From contig OZ246966.1 in NCBI GenBank assembly GCA_965232405.1, positions 1,860,001 to 1,924,000 on the forward strand: a DNA stretch of 64,000 nt, written 5' to 3'. The position numbers and the translations under genes are program-made. The notes under the pieces are model-generated. The model did not search any database, was not told the DNA's origin, and saw only the letters and a list, made by a program, of their open reading frames with translations. The DNA is from RCIO01 sp965232405 (GTDB lineage Bacteria > Pseudomonadota > Alphaproteobacteria > Rhizobiales > Rhizobiaceae). This document shows positions 53,918-62,409 of this stretch, piece by piece (positions within the stretch are counted from its first letter, which is position 1; every line of letters begins with the position of its first letter).

Positions 53918-54715
53918 CTACTGGCCGAGCTTGTACTCCAGGAACCATTTGGTGTTCAGCGCGTCGAGCGTACCGTCGGCTTCCATGGAGGCAATCGCTG
54001 CATTGAACGGCTCGACGAGGTCGGAGCCCTTCGGGAAGATGAAGCCGAAATCCTCCGAACCGAGCGGTCCGCCGATGACCTTGAGCTTGCCGCCGGACGA
54101 TTCGACATAACCGTTGGCCGCAACACCGTCGGTGAGGACCAGGTCGACATCGCCGGCAAGCAGCGCCTGCACGGTTGCGCCGAAGGTCTCGAACAGCTTG
54201 ATACGCGGATTGGCTTCGTCGCCGTCGAGAATGTCGTACACCGAAACATAGAACGGGGTGGTTCCCGGCTGCGCCGCGATCAGCAGGCCTTCCTCGGCGG
54301 CAAATTCCTTCTCGTCGGAGAAGCGCTCTTCATCGACCCGCACCAGCATGCGCATTTCGGAGTGCATATAGGGTGCCGAGAAGTCGACCTTCTCCCTGCG
54401 GTCGTCACGGATGGTGATGCCGGTCATGCCCATGTCGTACTGGCCGTCGGACACAGACTGGATCATGGCGTCCCAGCTGGTGTTCTGGATTTCGACCGTG
54501 AAATTGAGGCGCTTGGCCATCTCTTCCATCGCGTCATATTCCCAGCCGATTGCCTCGCCCGTTTTTGGGTCGATGAATTGCAGCGGCGGATAAGCGTTTT
54601 CTGTGACAACTACCACGGTGCGGCCGCCGAGATCGGGCAGCGACTGGGCGTGGGCTGCGACGGCTGTCAGCGAAAGCGCGGCCAGCGCGGCGAGAGATGC
54701 AAAAAACCGGTTCAT
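53918..54715 (-). CDS. Amino acid ABC transporter substrate-binding protein
   Basis: Periplasmic binding protein of cluster 3, 265 residues. The signal peptide is MNRFFASLAALAALSLTAVA followed by AHA. Family marks are VVTENAYPPLQFIDPKTGEA near the N-terminus and GYVESSGGKLKVIGGPLGSE. A polar amino acid is the likely ligand. It heads a two-gene SBP-permease transcript. Confidence 0.93.
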   Translation of the reverse strand: MNRFFASLAALAALSLTAVAAHAQSLPDLGGRTVVVVTENAYPPLQFIDPKTGEAIGWEYDAMEEMAKRLNFTVEIQNTSWDAMIQSVSDGQYDMGMTGITIRDDRREKVDFSAPYMHSEMRMLVRVDEERFSDEKEFAAEEGLLIAAQPGTTPFYVSVYDILDGDEANPRIKLFETFGATVQALLAGDVDLVLTDGVAANGYVESSGGKLKVIGGPLGSEDFGFIFPKGSDLVEPFNAAIASMEADGTLDALNTKWFLEYKLGQ

Positions 54716-54805
54716 TGTTACGCTCCTGCTTGGATTTCCAGCCTCTCCGGCCGGCTTGGCGTCACTCTAGCTGCGGAATGGCGTGGTGCAAGTCGCCACA
54801 GGCCG

Positions 54806-55342
54806 TCAACTGTTGTCGTTTGTGTCGTCGGATTGAACCTTGCCATCGCCGTCAGGCGCATCGTCACGGTTCAGATCGAGCTGCCTCTCAAACAATCCGA
54901 GCAACCAGAGCACGGCGACGCCCAGAAAGGTCGACAAGAGGGCGATCTGCCAGAAGCCCAGCCCGGCGGCCAACCCTACTGCCCCGGCCAGCCACATGCC
55001 TGCCGCGGTTGTCAGGCCGTGTACCTCACCGCGGTTGAAAATGATGAAACCCGCCGCAAGGAACGCGACGCCCGCTGTGACGGCTTCGATCAGGCGGATC
55101 GGATCGACACGGATGGAATCTTCCTGGAAGGCGGCCTGATGCGCGATCTCGATTGTGAGCACGGCAGCGGTCGCGGCTGCAAGGCAAACGAGGATATGGG
55201 TGCGCAGGCCTGCCGGCCGGCGCCGCCATTCGCGCTCGAAACCGATCACCGCACCCAGCAGCGTGGCAAGCGCAAGGCGGATCGTGACGGCATGGAATGG
55301 CGTGTACGTGGAGTTTTCCAGCGCAGAAAAAATGGTCTCCAT
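54806..55342 (-). CDS. MgtC/SapB family membrane protein
   Basis: Protein of 178 residues with five hydrophobic segments. Family motifs are RLALATLLGAVIGFEREWRR, AGLRTHILVCLAAA and GVAFLAAGFIIFNRGEVHGL followed by TTAAGMWLAGAVGLA. AAGGAG precedes the ATG at 55342. The C-terminal tail is acidic and lacks the soluble ACT-like domain of Salmonella MgtC. Family members act in low-magnesium or acid adaptation; the role here is not known. Confidence 0.92.
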   Translation of the reverse strand: METIFSALENSTYTPFHAVTIRLALATLLGAVIGFEREWRRRPAGLRTHILVCLAAATAAVLTIEIAHQAAFQEDSIRVDPIRLIEAVTAGVAFLAAGFIIFNRGEVHGLTTAAGMWLAGAVGLAAGLGFWQIALLSTFLGVAVLWLLGLFERQLDLNRDDAPDGDGKVQSDDTNDNS

Positions 55343-55422
55343 GTGACGCTCCTTTTTTGTCCCGCCAGATGCACGCGTCGGCACTTCGCGGCACTGCGCC
55401 CATATAGGGCAGCAGAATGCAA

Positions 55423-55448
55423 AAACGGCCGCGTTGAAGCGGCCGTTT
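55423..55448 (-). terminator. Intrinsic terminator of rplS
   Basis: A perfect 10-bp stem (55423-55432 and 55439-55448) with loop GTTGAA in the plus-strand reading. On the minus strand it ends in TTTTT. It lies 36 bp after the rplS stop and before the mgtC-like gene. Confidence 0.9.
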
Positions 55449-55483
55449 CTACAATATCGGTGCTGTGAAGCGGAAGGGCCGGC

Positions 55484-55987
55484 TTATTCGGTAGCCGCAG
55501 CCTCAGCCTTTTCCTCGGCAGCTTTCTCGGCGGCGAGCGCCTGTGCGGCCGCGACCTTTTCAGCCTCGAGGCGAGCCTTCTCGGCAGCAAGCGCCTGACG
55601 CTCTTCCTCGTTCAGCTTGCGGGCGCGAACGCCGGTGTTCTCGGTGATGCGGGCCGACTTGCCGCGGCGATCACGCAGGTAATAGAGCTTGGCGCGGCGG
55701 ACCTTGCCGCGGCGTACCATCTCGACGGCCTCGACCAGCGGCGAATAGACCGGGAACACGCGCTCCACGCCTTCGCCATAGGAAATCTTGCGAACAGTGA
55801 AGTTCTCCTGGAAGCCGGAGCCGGAGCGGGCGATGCAAACGCCCTCGAATGCCTGCACGCGGGTGCGGGTGCCTTCGGTCACGCGGACCTGGACACGCAC
55901 CGTGTCGCCGGGCTGGAATTCGGGCAGTTTGCGCTTTTCGGCAATTTTCGCGGCCTGCTCGGCCTCGAGCTGACGGATGATATCCAT
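55484..55987 (-). CDS. rplS: 50S ribosomal protein L19 with Ala/Glu-rich C-terminal tail
   Basis: Protein of 167 residues, against about 115-120 for most L19. The start at 55987 (MDIIRQLEAEQAAKIAEKRK) is standard. The core runs to about residue 122 (AKLYYLRDRRGKSARI). The last 45 residues are Ala/Glu/Lys heptad-like sequence (LAAEKARLEAEKVAAAQALA), probably a charged helix. Similar tails occur in rhizobia. It has its own leader and terminator and is separated from trmD by a plus-strand transporter gene. Confidence 0.97.
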   Translation of the reverse strand: MDIIRQLEAEQAAKIAEKRKLPEFQPGDTVRVQVRVTEGTRTRVQAFEGVCIARSGSGFQENFTVRKISYGEGVERVFPVYSPLVEAVEMVRRGKVRRAKLYYLRDRRGKSARITENTGVRARKLNEEERQALAAEKARLEAEKVAAAQALAAEKAAEEKAEAAATE

Positions 55988-56298
55988 CGCTTCAACCTCT
56001 TCTTGTTCTCGACAGCCAGAGCGCCCGGCGCTCGCCTTGCAGTTCACTGACCGCTTGGCTATGCCATCCGCGAATGCGGCGGCAGGGGCGAATAATCCGT
56101 TCTTCGTTGACGGTTTTGCCGGGAATAATCCCGGATCGGCGGCGCTGTTACACGTTTCCGCAGGGTTTGTCACCTCCCGGACCATACTTATTTGGACCGC
56201 CCCGCCCCTTCGTTTTCCATTAAGTTAAGCGGCAAACTTGCAAGGAACACGGCCAGCTTCTAGGACGGTGCGCCCGCAAAACCCAGCAGCGGATCGCC
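55988..56298. other. 311-bp intergenic stretch between divergent rplS and TSUP genes
   Basis: No gene is supported here. It holds a promoter candidate for rplS (56146-56174), a leader of about 150 nt, and a small perfect hairpin CCGGGA-ATAA-TCCCGG (56120-56135) near the predicted transcript start. An open frame in line with rplS reaches 56185 but shows no conserved sequence. Confidence 0.6.
56146..56174 (-). promoter_or_regulatory. Candidate promoter of rplS
   Basis: On the minus strand GTGACA (56174-56169) and TAACAG (56151-56146) are 17 bases apart. The -10 match is moderate. The transcript would carry a leader of about 150 nt, long enough for feedback control by a ribosomal protein. Confidence 0.35.
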
Positions 56299-57048
56299 GT
56301 GTCGCTTCTCCTTGCCATCCTCCTGTTCTTCGCAGGCTTTGTGTCCGGCGCCGTGAATGCGGTGGCCGGCGGCGGAACATTCATCACATTCGGCGCGCTT
56401 TCGCTCGCCGGAATTGCGCCGATTTCGGCCAATGCGACGTCCTCGATCGCCCAGTTTCCTGGCTATGTGTCATCCACGCTGGCCTATTGGAGCGACATCA
56501 AGGCGATGTGGCGGGGCGCGCTGGTGTTCTGCATCGTGTCAGCTGCCGGCGCACTGGCAGGAGCTCTGATTCTGTTGTCGCTCGACAACCCGTCATTCCG
56601 AGCGATGGTGCCGTGGCTGCTGATCGCCGCAACTGTGCTGTTTGCCGCCGGTCCGTGGCTGAAGCCGAAACCGCGCGAGGATGACGCGTCTTCAAACCCT
56701 CTCGCCGGGCCCATCGTGCAGTTCCTGACCTCGGTCTATGGCGGCTTCTTCGGGGCCGGCATGGGCATCATGATGCTGGCAACGCTCGGGCTCACCGAGC
56801 GCGGCGACTATCACCACCTCAATGCGCTGAAGAACATGCTTTCAATCGTCATTGCGGCAGTGGCGATCGTGGTGTTCGTTTCAGGTGGCGTGGTGGCCTG
56901 GTATGAGGCGATCGTGATGATCCCCGGCGTGGCGGCGGGCGGCTATGCCGGTGTCTGGGCCGCCAAGCGCGTGCCGCAAAACGCGGTACGCGTCTTCGTG
57001 ATCGCCGTCGGCCTTTTCCTCGCCGGCTATTATTTCGTCACCGGCTGA
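56299..57048 (+). CDS. TSUP (TauE/SafE) family sulfite/sulfonate exporter-like protein
   Basis: Membrane protein of 249 residues with about eight helices. The repeated family motif appears as GAVNAVAGGGTFITFGAL in the first half and YGGFFGAGMGIMMLATLGL in the second. The start is the GTG at 56299. Its 3' end overlaps convergent trmD by 19 bp. The substrate is not readable; sulfite, sulfoacetate and other anions are known for the family. Confidence 0.9.
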   Translation: MSLLLAILLFFAGFVSGAVNAVAGGGTFITFGALSLAGIAPISANATSSIAQFPGYVSSTLAYWSDIKAMWRGALVFCIVSAAGALAGALILLSLDNPSFRAMVPWLLIAATVLFAAGPWLKPKPREDDASSNPLAGPIVQFLTSVYGGFFGAGMGIMMLATLGLTERGDYHHLNALKNMLSIVIAAVAIVVFVSGGVVAWYEAIVMIPGVAAGGYAGVWAAKRVPQNAVRVFVIAVGLFLAGYYFVTG

Positions 57049-57731
57049 TCCTTCGCCAAAAGGTCGGGACGGCGTTCGGCCGTCAGCTTCTCAGCCTGTT
57101 CGCGCCGCCACTCTGCAATCTTGCGGTGATTGCCCGACGTCAGCACGTCAGGGATCGGTAGGCCCTCGAATTCCTGCGGGCGCGTGTATTGCGGATGTTC
57201 CAGCATGCCGCTCTCGAAACTTTCCTCCGTTCCGGACGCTTCGTTGCCCATGACACCGGGCAACAGCCGTATCACGGCGTCCAGCAGCGTTAACGCGGCA
57301 GGTTCGCCGCCGGAGAGGATGTAGTCGCCGACCGAGACCTCCTCGAGATTTCGGCTGTCGATCACACGCTGATCAACCCCCTCGAAACGCCCGCACAGGA
57401 TGACCGCGCCCGGTCCGTCGGCCAGGTCGCGCACACGGCTCTGGTCAAGCGGCCTGCCACGCGGGCTCATGAGCAGCCGAGGTCGCTGGTCATTTTCGGG
57501 CGACGTTGCATCGATGGCCCGGGCAAGCACGTCAGCGCGCATGACCATGCCGGCGCCGCCGCCAGCCGGTGTGTCGTCAACATTGCGGTGCCTGCCCTCG
57601 GCGAAGTCGCGGATCTGGACTGTGTCCATCGACCAGAGACCGTCTTCCAGTGCTCGGCCGGCCAGCGAGTGACCGAGCGCACCTGGAAACATTTCCGGAT
57701 AGAGCGTGAGAACGGTGGCCCGGAAGGTCAA
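57030..57731 (-). CDS. trmD: tRNA (guanine37-N1)-methyltransferase
   Basis: SPOUT methyltransferase modifying G37 of tRNAs, 233 residues. Core motifs are TLYPEMFPGALGHSLAGRAL, DDTPAGGGAGMVMR, ILCGRFEGVDQRVID and the knot YILSGGEPAALTLLDAVIRL. The C-terminal part NHRKIAEWRREQ is typical. It overlaps rimM by 4 bp. Confidence 0.97.
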   Translation of the reverse strand: MTFRATVLTLYPEMFPGALGHSLAGRALEDGLWSMDTVQIRDFAEGRHRNVDDTPAGGGAGMVMRADVLARAIDATSPENDQRPRLLMSPRGRPLDQSRVRDLADGPGAVILCGRFEGVDQRVIDSRNLEEVSVGDYILSGGEPAALTLLDAVIRLLPGVMGNEASGTEESFESGMLEHPQYTRPQEFEGLPIPDVLTSGNHRKIAEWRREQAEKLTAERRPDLLAKDQPVTK

Positions 57732-58333
57732 CGGTTGCCGCCCGCGCCCGCCGGCCCGCGCGGTCGGCTTTTGGGGTTGAAGTCGCGCGCCTCGCCCGGC
57801 GTGTCGTCCTCGTCCTGCGTGTCCAGCAGGCCGGCCGCGTCCGGATCGACGGTGACCGAACCGCCCTTCAGGTCGATTTCGGGCACGGCATCGCGCGTGA
57901 AGGGCACGAGCACCGTCTCGCCTGTACTGCGCTCGATCTCCATGATGTCCCCGCCACCAAAATCGTGAAATGCCGTTACCCTGCCCAGCAATGCGTTGTC
58001 CGTGCCGCGCACCGCAAGGCCGATCAGGTCCGCGTGGTAAAATTCGTCCTCTTCCAGATCGTCGGGGAGTTGCGACCGGTCAACAAACAAAGCGGTGCCG
58101 TTGAGCGCCTCGGCGGCGTCGCGATTGCAGACCTGCCTGAAACTCACCACCACGACGTTCTTCGCCGGGCGGATATCGGTGATGTCGAACTGCCGCCCGT
58201 CTTCGGCAAACAGCGGCCCGTAATCGCCCAGCGCCAGCGGGTCACCGGTGTAGGTTTTCACCCGCACCTGGCCACGAATGCCGTGCGGGGCGCCGACTAC
58301 GGCCATTTGCACAGGGTTTTCGGGTTTCGGCAT
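57728..58333 (-). CDS. rimM: Ribosome maturation factor RimM
   Basis: 30S assembly factor binding uS19, 201 residues. The start at 58333 (MPKPENPVQMAVVGAPHGIR) has GAGG upstream. The N-terminal domain has GAPHGIRGQVRVKTYTGDP. The PRC-barrel follows, with FYHADLIGLAVR and FGGGDIMEIE. The tail is charged and low-complexity. Its usual upstream partner rpsP is not here; the neighbouring upstream gene is divergent xerC. Confidence 0.95.
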   Translation of the reverse strand: MPKPENPVQMAVVGAPHGIRGQVRVKTYTGDPLALGDYGPLFAEDGRQFDITDIRPAKNVVVVSFRQVCNRDAAEALNGTALFVDRSQLPDDLEEDEFYHADLIGLAVRGTDNALLGRVTAFHDFGGGDIMEIERSTGETVLVPFTRDAVPEIDLKGGSVTVDPDAAGLLDTQDEDDTPGEARDFNPKSRPRGPAGAGGNR

Positions 58334-58443
58334 GTTGGTTTCCTCGCAACGGGCGTGGCAGTGCCGCGATAGCAACTCATCCGCAACGCTTCACGCTATG
58401 ATAACCCGGAACGGGCACGATTCGAGCCGGAGATTTTCCGCCA

Positions 58444-59382
58444 ATGGCCGAATTCATTGTCACTGCGAAACCCGACCTCGCCAATGCGCGCGCGGAATGG
58501 CTTGCCGCGCTTGCTGAAGAACGCCGCATGGCGGCGTTGACGGTCGAGGCCTATGAGCGCGACACGCGGCAGTTCCTGGTTTTTCTGACCGGGCATCTCG
58601 GCGAACCGCCGGGGCTTGCCGACATAGCAGACCTGAAAGCCATTGATCTGCGTGCATTTCTGGCCGCCCGGCGCAATGACGGCGTCGGCGCACGCTCTCT
58701 GGGGCGCGGGCTGGCGGGAATTCGGTCGCTGCTGAGATTTCTGGAGCGGCGCGGACTTGCCAACGCCGCCGGCGCCACGGCAATCCGCGCACCGCGCAAG
58801 CCCAAATCGCTGCCCAAGCCGCTGACGGTGCAGGATGCGCGGCGAACCACATCGGCGAGTGAGCAGCTGGCGGAGGAGCCGTGGATTGCCGCGCGCAACG
58901 CTGCGGTGCTGACGCTTCTCTATGGCTGCGGCCTGCGCATTTCGGAGGCGCTGGGACTGACGGCAGGGCAAATTTCGGATCGCACCGATGCCGTGCTGCG
59001 CATTGCCGGTAAGGGCGGCAAGACGCGCCTTGTGCCTGTGCTCCCAGCCGCTATTGCAGCCATCACTGAATACAAACGGCTTTGTCCTCATGATCTTGAT
59101 GCCTCGATGCCGCTGTTTCGCGGTGCGCGTGGAGGGCCGCTGGCGCCTGCCATCATCCAGCGCGAAATGAAGAAATTGCGCTCCGCGCTAGGCCTGCCCG
59201 ACACGGCCACACCGCACGCTTTGCGACATTCTTTCGCAACGCATCTTCTGGGGCGAGGCGGTGATCTGAGGGCGATACAGGAACTGCTTGGCCACGCCAG
59301 CCTGTCGACAACGCAGATCTACACCGGTGTCGACACGGAACGCCTGCTTGCTGCCTATGATGCAGCCCATCCCCGCGCCTGA
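58444..59382 (+). CDS. xerC: Tyrosine recombinase XerC
   Basis: Partner of XerD for dif recombination, 312 residues. The core-binding domain holds AALAEERRMAALTVEAYERD. The catalytic residues are in LYGCGLRISEALGLT, HALRHSFATHLLGRG and HASLSTTQIYTGV (Tyr about 293). The start at the ATG at 58444 (MAEFIVTAKPDLANARAEWL) follows GGAGATTTTCCGCCA. It is 110 bp from divergent rimM. In the rhizobia I recall, xerC sits beside priA, so this position is unusual. Confidence 0.94.
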   Translation: MAEFIVTAKPDLANARAEWLAALAEERRMAALTVEAYERDTRQFLVFLTGHLGEPPGLADIADLKAIDLRAFLAARRNDGVGARSLGRGLAGIRSLLRFLERRGLANAAGATAIRAPRKPKSLPKPLTVQDARRTTSASEQLAEEPWIAARNAAVLTLLYGCGLRISEALGLTAGQISDRTDAVLRIAGKGGKTRLVPVLPAAIAAITEYKRLCPHDLDASMPLFRGARGGPLAPAIIQREMKKLRSALGLPDTATPHALRHSFATHLLGRGGDLRAIQELLGHASLSTTQIYTGVDTERLLAAYDAAHPRA

Positions 59383-59426
59383 TCGGCTTAAGATTTTCTC
59401 CGCATTTGCGGGTTAGCTTGGCCTGC

Positions 59427-60497
59427 ATGAAGATATCTGCCATTCGCACCCTGAAGCTTGACGTTGCCGCGCTCGGCATTCTGGCAGCCGCAAACTGGCT
59501 GCTTGTCACCACATTGCTGGTTGCGGCTTTCCTCATGACGGCCAGGCCCGCTGATGCGCAATCACCCGAATGCGGCGGCGAAAACCTGTTCGCTTCGATG
59601 GAGCGGGACAACCCGGCGCTGGCGGTGTCGCTGCGCAAGGAGGCATCAGAGGCCGTCAACGGCAAGGGCCTGCTGTGGCGGGTCGAAAACGCCGATGGCG
59701 AGCCATCATGGCTGTTCGGCACCATGCACATGACCGATCCGCGTGTTGTTTCGCTACCGAAACGAGCCTCAGAGGCCTTTGATGCTGCGCGGCTTGTTGT
59801 CATCGAGACGACCGACATTCTCGATCAGGCGAAGATGACGGCGGCGATGATGAAGCGGCCGGAATTGATGATGTTTACCGGCGAGGACACGCTCTCATCG
59901 CTGATCCCGCCGGACGATCTGGCTGAAGTGTCAGAGGCGCTGTCTGACCGGGGTATTCCGCTTTCCAGCGTGGAGAAGATGAAACCCTGGATCATTTCCG
60001 CCCTTGTCGCCCTTCCCGCCTGCGAAATGGCGCGCAAGACGGCCGGCGCGAACGTGCTCGACGAGCAACTGGCGGCCGACGCACTTGCCGCCGGCAAGGA
60101 GCTTGCGGGGCTGGAAACGGCCGAAAGCCAGCTTGAGGCCATGGCATCGCTGCCAATGTCACTTCACGTTGCCGGGCTCGTCGAGACACTGAAACTCGGC
60201 GACAAAATCGACGATGTCATGGAAACGATGATCCAGCTCTATCTGGAGGGCGAAACCGGCCTGTTCTGGCCGTTTTTCGGCGCCGTTCTGCCCGAAACCG
60301 AAGACGATGAAGGCCTCTACGCTGCATTCCAGGAAACCATGGTGTCGACGCGCAATCGCGGCATGGCTGATCGTGCGCTTCCGATGATTGCCGAGGGAGG
60401 CGCCTTCATTGCCGTTGGAGCGTTACATCTACCCGGCGAAGAGGGGCTGATCGCGCTGCTTGAAGCCGAAGGACTTGCGGTCGAGTGGGTCGAATAA
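59427..60497 (+). CDS. TraB/GumN family protein
   Basis: Envelope protein of about 356 residues. The ATG at 59427 (MKISAIRTLKLDVAALGILA) leads into a long signal or anchor segment ending near ADAQS. The family motif FGTMHMTD is near residue 97, and the C-terminal counterpart FIAVGALHLPGEEGLIALL is also present. These two GxxH sites may form a metal-dependent protease centre like that of TIKI. The ancient family has no settled bacterial function; the GumN name comes from a gene near the xanthan cluster. Confidence 0.9.
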   Translation: MKISAIRTLKLDVAALGILAAANWLLVTTLLVAAFLMTARPADAQSPECGGENLFASMERDNPALAVSLRKEASEAVNGKGLLWRVENADGEPSWLFGTMHMTDPRVVSLPKRASEAFDAARLVVIETTDILDQAKMTAAMMKRPELMMFTGEDTLSSLIPPDDLAEVSEALSDRGIPLSSVEKMKPWIISALVALPACEMARKTAGANVLDEQLAADALAAGKELAGLETAESQLEAMASLPMSLHVAGLVETLKLGDKIDDVMETMIQLYLEGETGLFWPFFGAVLPETEDDEGLYAAFQETMVSTRNRGMADRALPMIAEGGAFIAVGALHLPGEEGLIALLEAEGLAVEWVE

Positions 60498-60620
60498 TCA
60501 CTGCAGACAGCCGGCCCAAATGTGTCGCGCGGATATGATTCTTGATTGGCGCGGACGCCGGACCTCCACATTCGCATCCCATTCTCACACTCCCGCAACC
60601 CAGACCGGGAGGAAGTGACG

Positions 60621-60917
60621 ATGATCAACGATCCGAAAATCAGGGACCCGTATTTTCCCCACAATCCGGGTATCGGAGACACGCGAGAGAGGCGCTTCGC
60701 CGATGCACCCGAGCTGCATTCGGGTAGCGGCCGTACGAGCTTCGCTATCGCGATCATGCTGATCGCGCTGCTGGTCGCCGGCGTCGTTGTCTTTTCCGGG
60801 ACGACCGAAATCGATCCGACTCATACGGCGTCGCCCGGCATAGACCGGCAGACCCAGACCCTGCCTGGCAATTCGCCGGTGACCCCGTCACCGGAGCCGG
60901 CGGTTCCCGCTGACTAA
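60621..60917 (+). CDS. Small membrane protein, hypothetical
   Basis: Protein of 98 residues. The ATG at 60621 has GGGAGGAA upstream, which decides the start. The polar N-terminus (MINDPKIRDPYFPHNPGIGD) is followed by one helix (about 41-59, FAIAIMLIALLVAGVVVFS). A periplasmic Pro/Thr/Ser-rich tail follows. This is probably a single-pass protein of unknown role, alone in its transcript 123 bp after the TraB/GumN gene. Confidence 0.65.
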   Translation: MINDPKIRDPYFPHNPGIGDTRERRFADAPELHSGSGRTSFAIAIMLIALLVAGVVVFSGTTEIDPTHTASPGIDRQTQTLPGNSPVTPSPEPAVPAD

Positions 60918-60983
60918 TGCATGACGATCGGTAGCGGCTGCGGCGTAAGAGCGCCGCGGCCGCTGGCCGGTTTTCGCAGCGTC

Positions 60984-62018
60984 CTAGGCGGCCTGCATCT
61001 TCGGACGGATCAGCCCACGCGCGACCAACAATTCGGCGATCTGCACCGTGTTGAGGGCTGCGCCCTTGCGCAGATTGTCCGAGACGACCCACATGTTCAG
61101 CCCGTTATCGAGCGTGGAATCCTCGCGGATGCGCGAAATATATGTCGCGTCTTCGCCTGCGGATTCATAAGGGGTGACGTAACCGCCGTCCTCGGCCTTG
61201 TCGATGACTTGGCAGCCCGGCGCCTCGCGGAGGATCTCGCGCGCTTCGTCGGCCGTGATCGGCTCTTCGAACTCGATATTGACGGCCTCCGAATGTCCGA
61301 TGAAGACGGGCACACGCACGCAAGTCGCCGTGAGCTTGATCTTCGGATCGAGCATCTTCTTGGTCTCGGCCACCATCTTCCATTCCTCCTTGGTCGAGCC
61401 GTCTTCCATGAAGACGTCGATATGGGGAATGACATTGAAGGCGATGCGCTTGGTGAACTTCTTGGCCTCGACCGGGTCGGCGACGAAGACGGCGCGGGTC
61501 TGGGTGAAGAGTTCGTCCATGCCTTCCTTGCCCGCGCCTGAAACCGACTGGTAGGTGGCGACGACGACGCGCCTGATGCGCGCCTTCTCGTGCAACGGCT
61601 TCAGTGCGACGACCAGCTGCGCGGTCGAGCAATTCGGGTTGGCAATGATGTTCTTCTTGGTGAAGCCGTCGATCGCGTCGGCATTCACTTCAGGCACGAT
61701 CAGCGGGACGTCGGCGTCGTAGCGCCAGGCCGACGAGTTGTCGATGACAACGCAGCCCTGGCGGCCGATGCGTGGCGAGAACTCCTTGGAGACCGAGCCA
61801 CCGGCCGACATGAGGCAGATGTCTGTGTCGGAGAAGTCATATGACTCCAGCGCCTGCACCTTGAGCGAGCGGTCGCCATAGGAGACTTCCGTGCCGACCG
61901 AGCGCCGCGAGGCAAGCGGAACCACCTCATCGGCGGGAAAGCCGCGCTCTTCCAGTATGTTGAGCATTTCCCGGCCGACATTGCCGGTGGCGCCCGCAAT
62001 TGCGATCTTGAAACCCAT
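60984..62018 (-). CDS. asd: Aspartate-semialdehyde dehydrogenase
   Basis: NADPH-dependent step shared by lysine/diaminopimelate, threonine and methionine synthesis. It has 344 residues. The Rossmann motif is AGATGNVGREML. The catalytic cysteine is Cys130 in NPNCSTAQLV, with SGAGKEGMDEL and the substrate-site part CVRVPVFIGHSEAVN. It is full length and transcribed alone toward the small membrane protein gene. Confidence 0.97.
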   Translation of the reverse strand: MGFKIAIAGATGNVGREMLNILEERGFPADEVVPLASRRSVGTEVSYGDRSLKVQALESYDFSDTDICLMSAGGSVSKEFSPRIGRQGCVVIDNSSAWRYDADVPLIVPEVNADAIDGFTKKNIIANPNCSTAQLVVALKPLHEKARIRRVVVATYQSVSGAGKEGMDELFTQTRAVFVADPVEAKKFTKRIAFNVIPHIDVFMEDGSTKEEWKMVAETKKMLDPKIKLTATCVRVPVFIGHSEAVNIEFEEPITADEAREILREAPGCQVIDKAEDGGYVTPYESAGEDATYISRIREDSTLDNGLNMWVVSDNLRKGAALNTVQIAELLVARGLIRPKMQAA

Positions 62019-62409
62019 CTCGTTTCTTTCCTCTGGTCCTCTCCGCTTCGCGCCGCGATACCCATGTCTTAGGTGACGGGGTTCCGGCTCCTGCCCCGGC
62101 GGACCCGGGGAGAGAGCAGGCGGCCGCAGGGGTCAGACCTTCGTGGTCTTCGTTTTGGCCGTGGTTTTCGTGGACATGACGGGCAGCGCCGCACCGGCGG
62201 GCCGCCGGGCGCTATCGTTCTTGGCACTGAAATAGCAAAGAGCGTGCATTCGTCCGTTCCATCGCGATGCATCGAACCGCATCGCACAATCGCGCCGCTA
62301 ATGACGCCGTTCGGCAAAAGAGTCAATCGCATTGCCTGCGCGAGCGCGGTTGACAGCGCCGCCGGTGCGGACAAGGTTTCCGCTCTTGTTTGAGGGAGTG
62401 GCGGGACAG
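62019..62409. other. 391-bp stretch between divergent asd and the DUF805 fusion gene
   Basis: No well-supported gene. It contains one 38-codon minus-strand frame (62133-62249) and a Thr/Lys-coding low-complexity patch with repeated TTCGT and GTGGT units (62133-62175). A TTGACA at 62350-62355 could be a -35 for the plus-strand gene but lacks a good -10. Confidence 0.5.
62133..62249 (-). CDS. Candidate 38-residue small ORF upstream of asd
   Basis: Hand translation gives MHALCYFSAKNDSARRPAGA followed by ALPVMSTKTTAKTKTTKV. The C-terminus is a basic Thr/Lys repeat. Third positions are GC-rich like coding sequence here, but the ribosome-binding site is weak and no family is recognised. It is reported only as a possibility. 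Confidence 0.2.
   Translation of the reverse strand: MHALCYFSAKNDSARRPAGAALPVMSTKTTAKTKTTKV

Noticed and set aside
43334..59382. The two tyrosine recombinase genes as phage or island integrases
   Set aside because: Lengths, motifs and neighbours fit chromosomal XerD and XerC, with no mobile-element genes around them.
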